From: Brasenia schreberi
Taxonomy: Eukaryota > Streptophyta > Magnoliopsida > Nymphaeales > Cabombaceae
Length of the DNA: 64,000 nt
Direction: 5' to 3'
NCBI GenBank assembly: GCA_036023115.1
Contig: JAYKKT010000064.1
Location: 9,694,001 to 9,758,000, forward strand
In this document: positions 60,051 through 64,000 of the stretch, piece by piece
How the letters are laid out: every line of letters begins with the position of its first letter
Position numbering within the stretch: the first letter of the stretch is position 1
Notes under the pieces: generated by a model
Database searches by the model: none
What the model was told of the DNA's origin: nothing
Seen by the model: only the letters and a program-made list of their open reading frames with translations
Position numbers and translations under genes: made by a program

Positions 60051-62170
60051 TTAATGCCTCTTGTGATGACTGTGGTGTTGCTTGCTTCATACGGGTAACG
60101 GGCCTTTTATGTACTGCAAAAGATGAGGATGCTAGGTTGCACCTTTGAGTATGGTTTAGATCTCAGTCAAGCAGTGGTATTGGAGTTGATGGATTGTAGG
60201 TATCGAAATGATTGTGTAGAGTCTTGTATCTTGAATAATAGGTTTCCAACGTATCCTCACAATAACCACCTGAGAGTAGTGTGTCTGATCGGTCTGGCTT
60301 GCAATTTACGTGTTGGGTTGGTGGCGGTGGTTGTCATGGGCCCAGCTTGGTTCTGTTTGCTGTTTCCTGTCCCTGTGGAGAATATTGCTTTGAAGATAAG
60401 CCATTTATTCTCCACTCTACAGCAAAGCTTTAGCCTGTAATATAAGCAAACTCTCGCAATTTATCGTCTGCCGGACTTGTCTATGAGAATAGAAAGAGGA
60501 GGGTAAAAGGACGAGTGAAGAATGTGATTGTGAAGAGCTATTTGTTTGATCCTACGATCATATTCGTCACTGGAAATCGGCCCACCAGTATGAGGTGGTC
60601 CAACATATTGACGTCTTTTTGCAGTGCAATACACACCAACAAATTGGCAAGCACTGCTTCCCCAATGGCTTGCTGTTATCGCAACTGCCCCATGTGCATA
60701 TGGCTTCCATTGAGAAATAGCCAGCGATTGGGAGTTTCAAAAGATTTCTTTGAATGAACACGAACAGAGACTTTTTTGGGTTTTAGAAATGACTCATTTT
60801 TTCGTGTCTGTTTGGGATGGAACAGATACATTTTTTGGGTTATGTTTGTGATGGGCAAATATACATAGAACAATTTCACAAAAGAAACACCAAAATATCT
60901 TTCGTTCATCTCACGCAATATGGTTGTAGCAATCTCTGGCTTCAGTGTTGGAGACCCTCTGGGTGACATAATTCCACCGGTAATAGTAAACATTTATTTG
61001 CATTGAGAGAATTAAAATCCCTAGCTTTTAAACACTTGGATTCGGACATTATTATTTGAGAAGCTGAAGAACAAAAAGTACATTTATTAATCAGATAAAT
61101 AAAATAAATCTGGAGAAAGGCGACGGAGGAAGCCTGATTCGTGACATCAAGCTACATAATATTAAGTGGTTTACAAATGAGGTTTTAGTTCCTTTAGAGT
61201 CTTAAGCATTTCAAACGTTGACCTTAACCTTTCTTTGGTGACTAAGCGAAGGACTCCACTCACACCTGACTTGATTCGAACCAGTTCCTTGTTGGGTTAG
61301 ATCGGTTCTCCTTCAGATCCACTTAGGTCTGGATCCAACCTGCTTCATACCTACATTTCCTAGGGTTTGAGCATCCGTGTTTCTGTGTACAGGCCATGCA
61401 CTATAACCAAGAACTTCACATCATTATGAGGAGGTCCTGCATTTCAGGGAGAGTCTAGTGAGAGTCAGCGTCTGCATGCCGTGGAGAGGGAGGGAGAACG
61501 ATCGAGAGTGCAACGTACCACCATCGTTCATCTCCATTCTGCTGTTGATTGCTTGAGCCCCTTGTGCGTGAGTGCGTGCTTGTGAAAATAGAGAGAAAGA
61601 AGGCGAGAAACCATAGCTGGCTGGGTGGATTCAGGCGGAATCCGTTCCCGCTTATCAGATTTGAGCTCTGGCCGAAATTTCACGAAATCTGGTAGGCTGA
61701 AATTCATACGGTATCATGTTCCTTGCTTACATGTTAAAAAAAAGCTCAAATCTTTTCAAGGGCAACAAACGAGAGCTCCTGGCAGAGGCACAGATCTTCC
61801 TGTGGTTGCCAAAGATGGGCTCCATTCATCAGTGCTCCACAAGCACAAGAAAAATAGCAGATCAATACTTGAGAAACACCAAGACAGGATCATAACATAG
61901 TTGATTCTTTTCTTTCTACGACGAGGGGTCCTCTTCGAGGTAAAACCCAATTATTGACACAGCCACTGCTCCTTTGTTTCCCTATCACCTAAGGCCAGAA
62001 CATGCGTGCAGGCGAAGGTCAACGCTGAAATTTTGCCCACTTGCAGAAGATCTCAAACATGAGCTGCCACTATGCTCGTTAAGTTGCTTGAAAGGTACCC
62101 TGCTTTCCTAAAATCATGCCATAGATTATTCATAGCTAAGAAAAATCAAAATCATGCATCAAAATTTGAT
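60051..62170. other. intergenic, downstream of actin
   Basis: The first few hundred bases may be old actin 3' UTR. The rest (frames at 60123, 60676 and 61625) has no family that I recognise. Confidence 0.4.
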
Positions 62171-62189
62171 AAACCAAATGACTTGTAAA

Positions 62190-62267
62190 CTACAACTACA
62201 ACTAAGCCTTTTCCCATACCAGATGGGGTCGGCTACTTTGTAGAATCCATGGTAGACAAGTCAAGTC
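62190..62267 (-). mobile_element. 78-bp retro-insertion with 19-bp target duplication
   Basis: Minus strand: a piece of LINE/SINE head (CTACCATGGATTCTACAAA) is joined directly to the tail (GTAGCCGACCCCATCTGGTA). It is flanked by exact copies of AAACCAAATGACTTGTAAA (62171-62189 and 62268-62286). This is a complete insertion event of a very short internally deleted template. Confidence 0.92.
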
Positions 62268-62384
62268 AAACCAAATGACTTGTAAAACATCAGGAAAATG
62301 CAAAGAGCAATGGATGATCCACATCCACTTATTGCAATCCATTTATAGAGGACCAAAAGAAGAGCTGATAAATGAACAATAGAT

Positions 62385-62834
62385 ACAACAACAACAACTA
62401 AGCCTTTTTCCATACCAGACGGGGTTGGCTACATGGATTCTTTGTTTCTTCCGAACCCTATCATGTGCCATGTTAACAGTTAACTCAATAAGCTAGATCA
62501 TTCTTTATTGTTTCTTTCCAATACTTTTGTGATAGTCCTCTACCTCTTTTAATACTTTAAAAATCAAGTTTTTCATACCTTCTTATATGTTCATTCTATA
62601 TGTCCAAACCATCTTAAACTATATTCTCTATTGGTGCCACTCCTAATTTATTTCTAATAACCTCATTATGTATACGGTTTTTTCTTGTATGACCACTCAT
62701 CCATCTCAACATCTTCATTTCTGTCACATACATCTTTTGTACATGTTGATGATTAAGTGCCTAACACTCATAACCATAAAACATTACAGGTTTAATTGCT
62801 TCTCTATAATATTTACCTTTTAACTTTAACGATA
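62385..62834 (-). mobile_element. RTE LINE fragment F1 (3' end)
   Basis: Minus-strand LINE tail with TTG repeats (62385-62397) and C-terminal RT coding relics matching the end of copy D. It stops abruptly at 62834, where plus-strand LINE sequence begins. Confidence 0.85.
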
Positions 62835-63624
62835 TGGACGTATGCGGGGGTAAGGAAGCTAGTCTTAGATAATAAGATTCGTATTAGTTCTTGGAATATT
62901 AGGATACTATGAGTCGGAGAAAGATTCATATTCTATGTTTATAAGAGACAAAATGGGTTGGAGAAAAAGTAAAGGAGATAGAGAATACATGTTTTAAATT
63001 ATGGTACGCAGGTAAAAAAAAAAGGCTCAAAAAGGAGTTGGTATTATCATAAATAAAGATTTAAAGGATAGTGTAGTAGACAAACAATGATACGGTGACC
63101 GAATCATGACGTTGAAATTAGTGTTAGGAGCAAAGGTTTTGAATATACTTTGTGCTTACGCACCCCAAGTAGGACTAGAAGATAGTATAAAGACAACTTT
63201 TTGAGAAGAGTTAGATAAGGTGATTCAAAAGATTTCACAAAGGGAAATGATTTGTTTAGAAGGAGACTTAAATGAACATATCGGTAAAGAGGCATTAGGA
63301 TATCAAGGTATTCATGAAAACTTTGGTTTTGGAGATATAAACAAGGAAGGTAGGGAGATTTTAAATTTTGCTATGACATTTGATCTCTTTATAGTCAATA
63401 CAATCTTCAAAAAACGAGATGAACATTTAATTACTTATAAGAGTGGCTTATCACAAACACAAATTGATTACTTTATTTGTAGAAAAAAAGATAGAGTGTG
63501 TTGTAATCTAATTCCAGGAGAAAGCTTAACCACCCAACATCGACTTTTAGTTATTGATTTACAAATAAAAAATGGACAAAGAAGAAAAGGGTGCATCGAG
63601 TTATTCACGTTGAAAGGAATAAGT
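62835..63624 (+). mobile_element. RTE LINE fragment F2 (5' part with endonuclease)
   Basis: Starts in the LINE 5' region (GGACGTATGCGGGGGTAAGG) and runs through the endonuclease ([50 protein letters not shown]; open frame 63220-63627). It is cut off at 63625 by an LTR. It holds the uninterrupted version of the hAT copy 2 target at 63040-63047. Confidence 0.85.
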
Positions 63625-63962
63625 TGATATGTCTTCTCATGTCTTTTCCTATTTCTTATGTATGGTAGTCTTAGTTTAGTTGTATAGGACCGAATTGGAT
63701 CAACTATTGAGCCAATTTCGACATTGTGTTTAGTCAGTAATTAGAGAGTCAAGTGCAGGGCATTTCTGTCTTTTAAGTTATAAACTTGTGTATAAAACAA
63801 CCCTAAGTATGATTAGGGTAGAATGAATTTTGTAACTGCCACAAGTGGGCGGCAGCCATGGGGGCACCGATTCCCAGATTCAGAGCAGTAATCATTTATG
63901 TGAAATCTTGTTAATTTTTGTTCCATATTTTTTATTATTATTAAAGTGAAAAAACATCAACA
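63625..63962 (+). repeat. 5' LTR of an LTR retrotransposon running off the window
   Basis: Starts TGATATGTCTTC, ends AACATCAACA, with a TATA box TATAAAA (63791-63797) and AT-rich end. It is followed directly by a primer binding site. It interrupts the LINE endonuclease region. The internal part lies beyond the window. Confidence 0.82.
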
Positions 63963-63974
63963 TGGTATCAGAGC
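63963..63974 (+). other. primer binding site
   Basis: TGGTATCAGAGC directly after the LTR, an exact initiator-Met-tRNA-type primer site typical of plant copia elements. Confidence 0.88.
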
Positions 63975-64000
63975 TTTTGGTGGAGATTGAAGCATCGACT

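Noticed and set aside
62385..63624. Twin-primed single LINE insertion with inverted 5' part
   Set aside because: The order would fit, but the plus piece is cut by an LTR at 63625 and no shared target duplication was found, so two insertions remain equally likely.

Overview
The window is nuclear DNA of a flowering plant. It holds a split, intron-rich gene with plant-type splice sites, actin exons with plant intron positions, Ty1/copia LTR retrotransposons, plant-type RTE LINEs ending in TTG repeats, tRNA- and LINE-related SINEs and hAT transposons. I cannot name the species.

Layout. (1) 1-10.8 kb: gene-poor flank with a GA microsatellite, an old local duplication, a hAT element with an intact 8-bp target duplication (2384-6254) and SINE fragments. 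(2) 10871-43982, minus strand: one complete gene for a MINDY-family deubiquitinase. I assembled it from seven exons that join in frame to 1857 bp of coding sequence (618 residues). It spans 33 kb because introns 1 (12.2 kb) and 2 (15.1 kb) are full of transposons. Intron 2 holds a copia element (16749-30633, target duplication TGGTT). Inside the copia lies an RTE LINE, and inside that LINE a second hAT. A further, RT-less LTR element sits in the copia 3' LTR. Intron 1 holds three RTE copies and a SINE. (3) 44-57 kb: intergenic sequence with tandem duplications, palindromes, a decayed first exon resembling mitochondrial ribosomal protein L15 (49367-49630), SINEs and a minus-strand RTE fragment (53444-54800). 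(4) 57-60 kb: an actin gene that keeps its TATA box, leader exon and most coding sequence, but has lost the start-codon end of exon 1 and the usual C-terminus, so it is probably a pseudogene. (5) 60-64 kb: intergenic sequence, a 78-bp retro-insertion, head-to-head RTE fragments and the 5' LTR of an element that runs off the window.

Function. The only gene that looks fully functional is the deubiquitinase. All LTR, LINE and hAT copies in its introns lie antisense to it; one SINE lies in sense. The transposons are all defective. Two hAT copies share the same premature stop, and two LINE copies share the same defects, which points to spread of already broken elements. I found no CRISPR array, rRNA, functional tRNA gene, or evidence of a new molecular system. 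The window's value is its unusually readable record of nested insertions.
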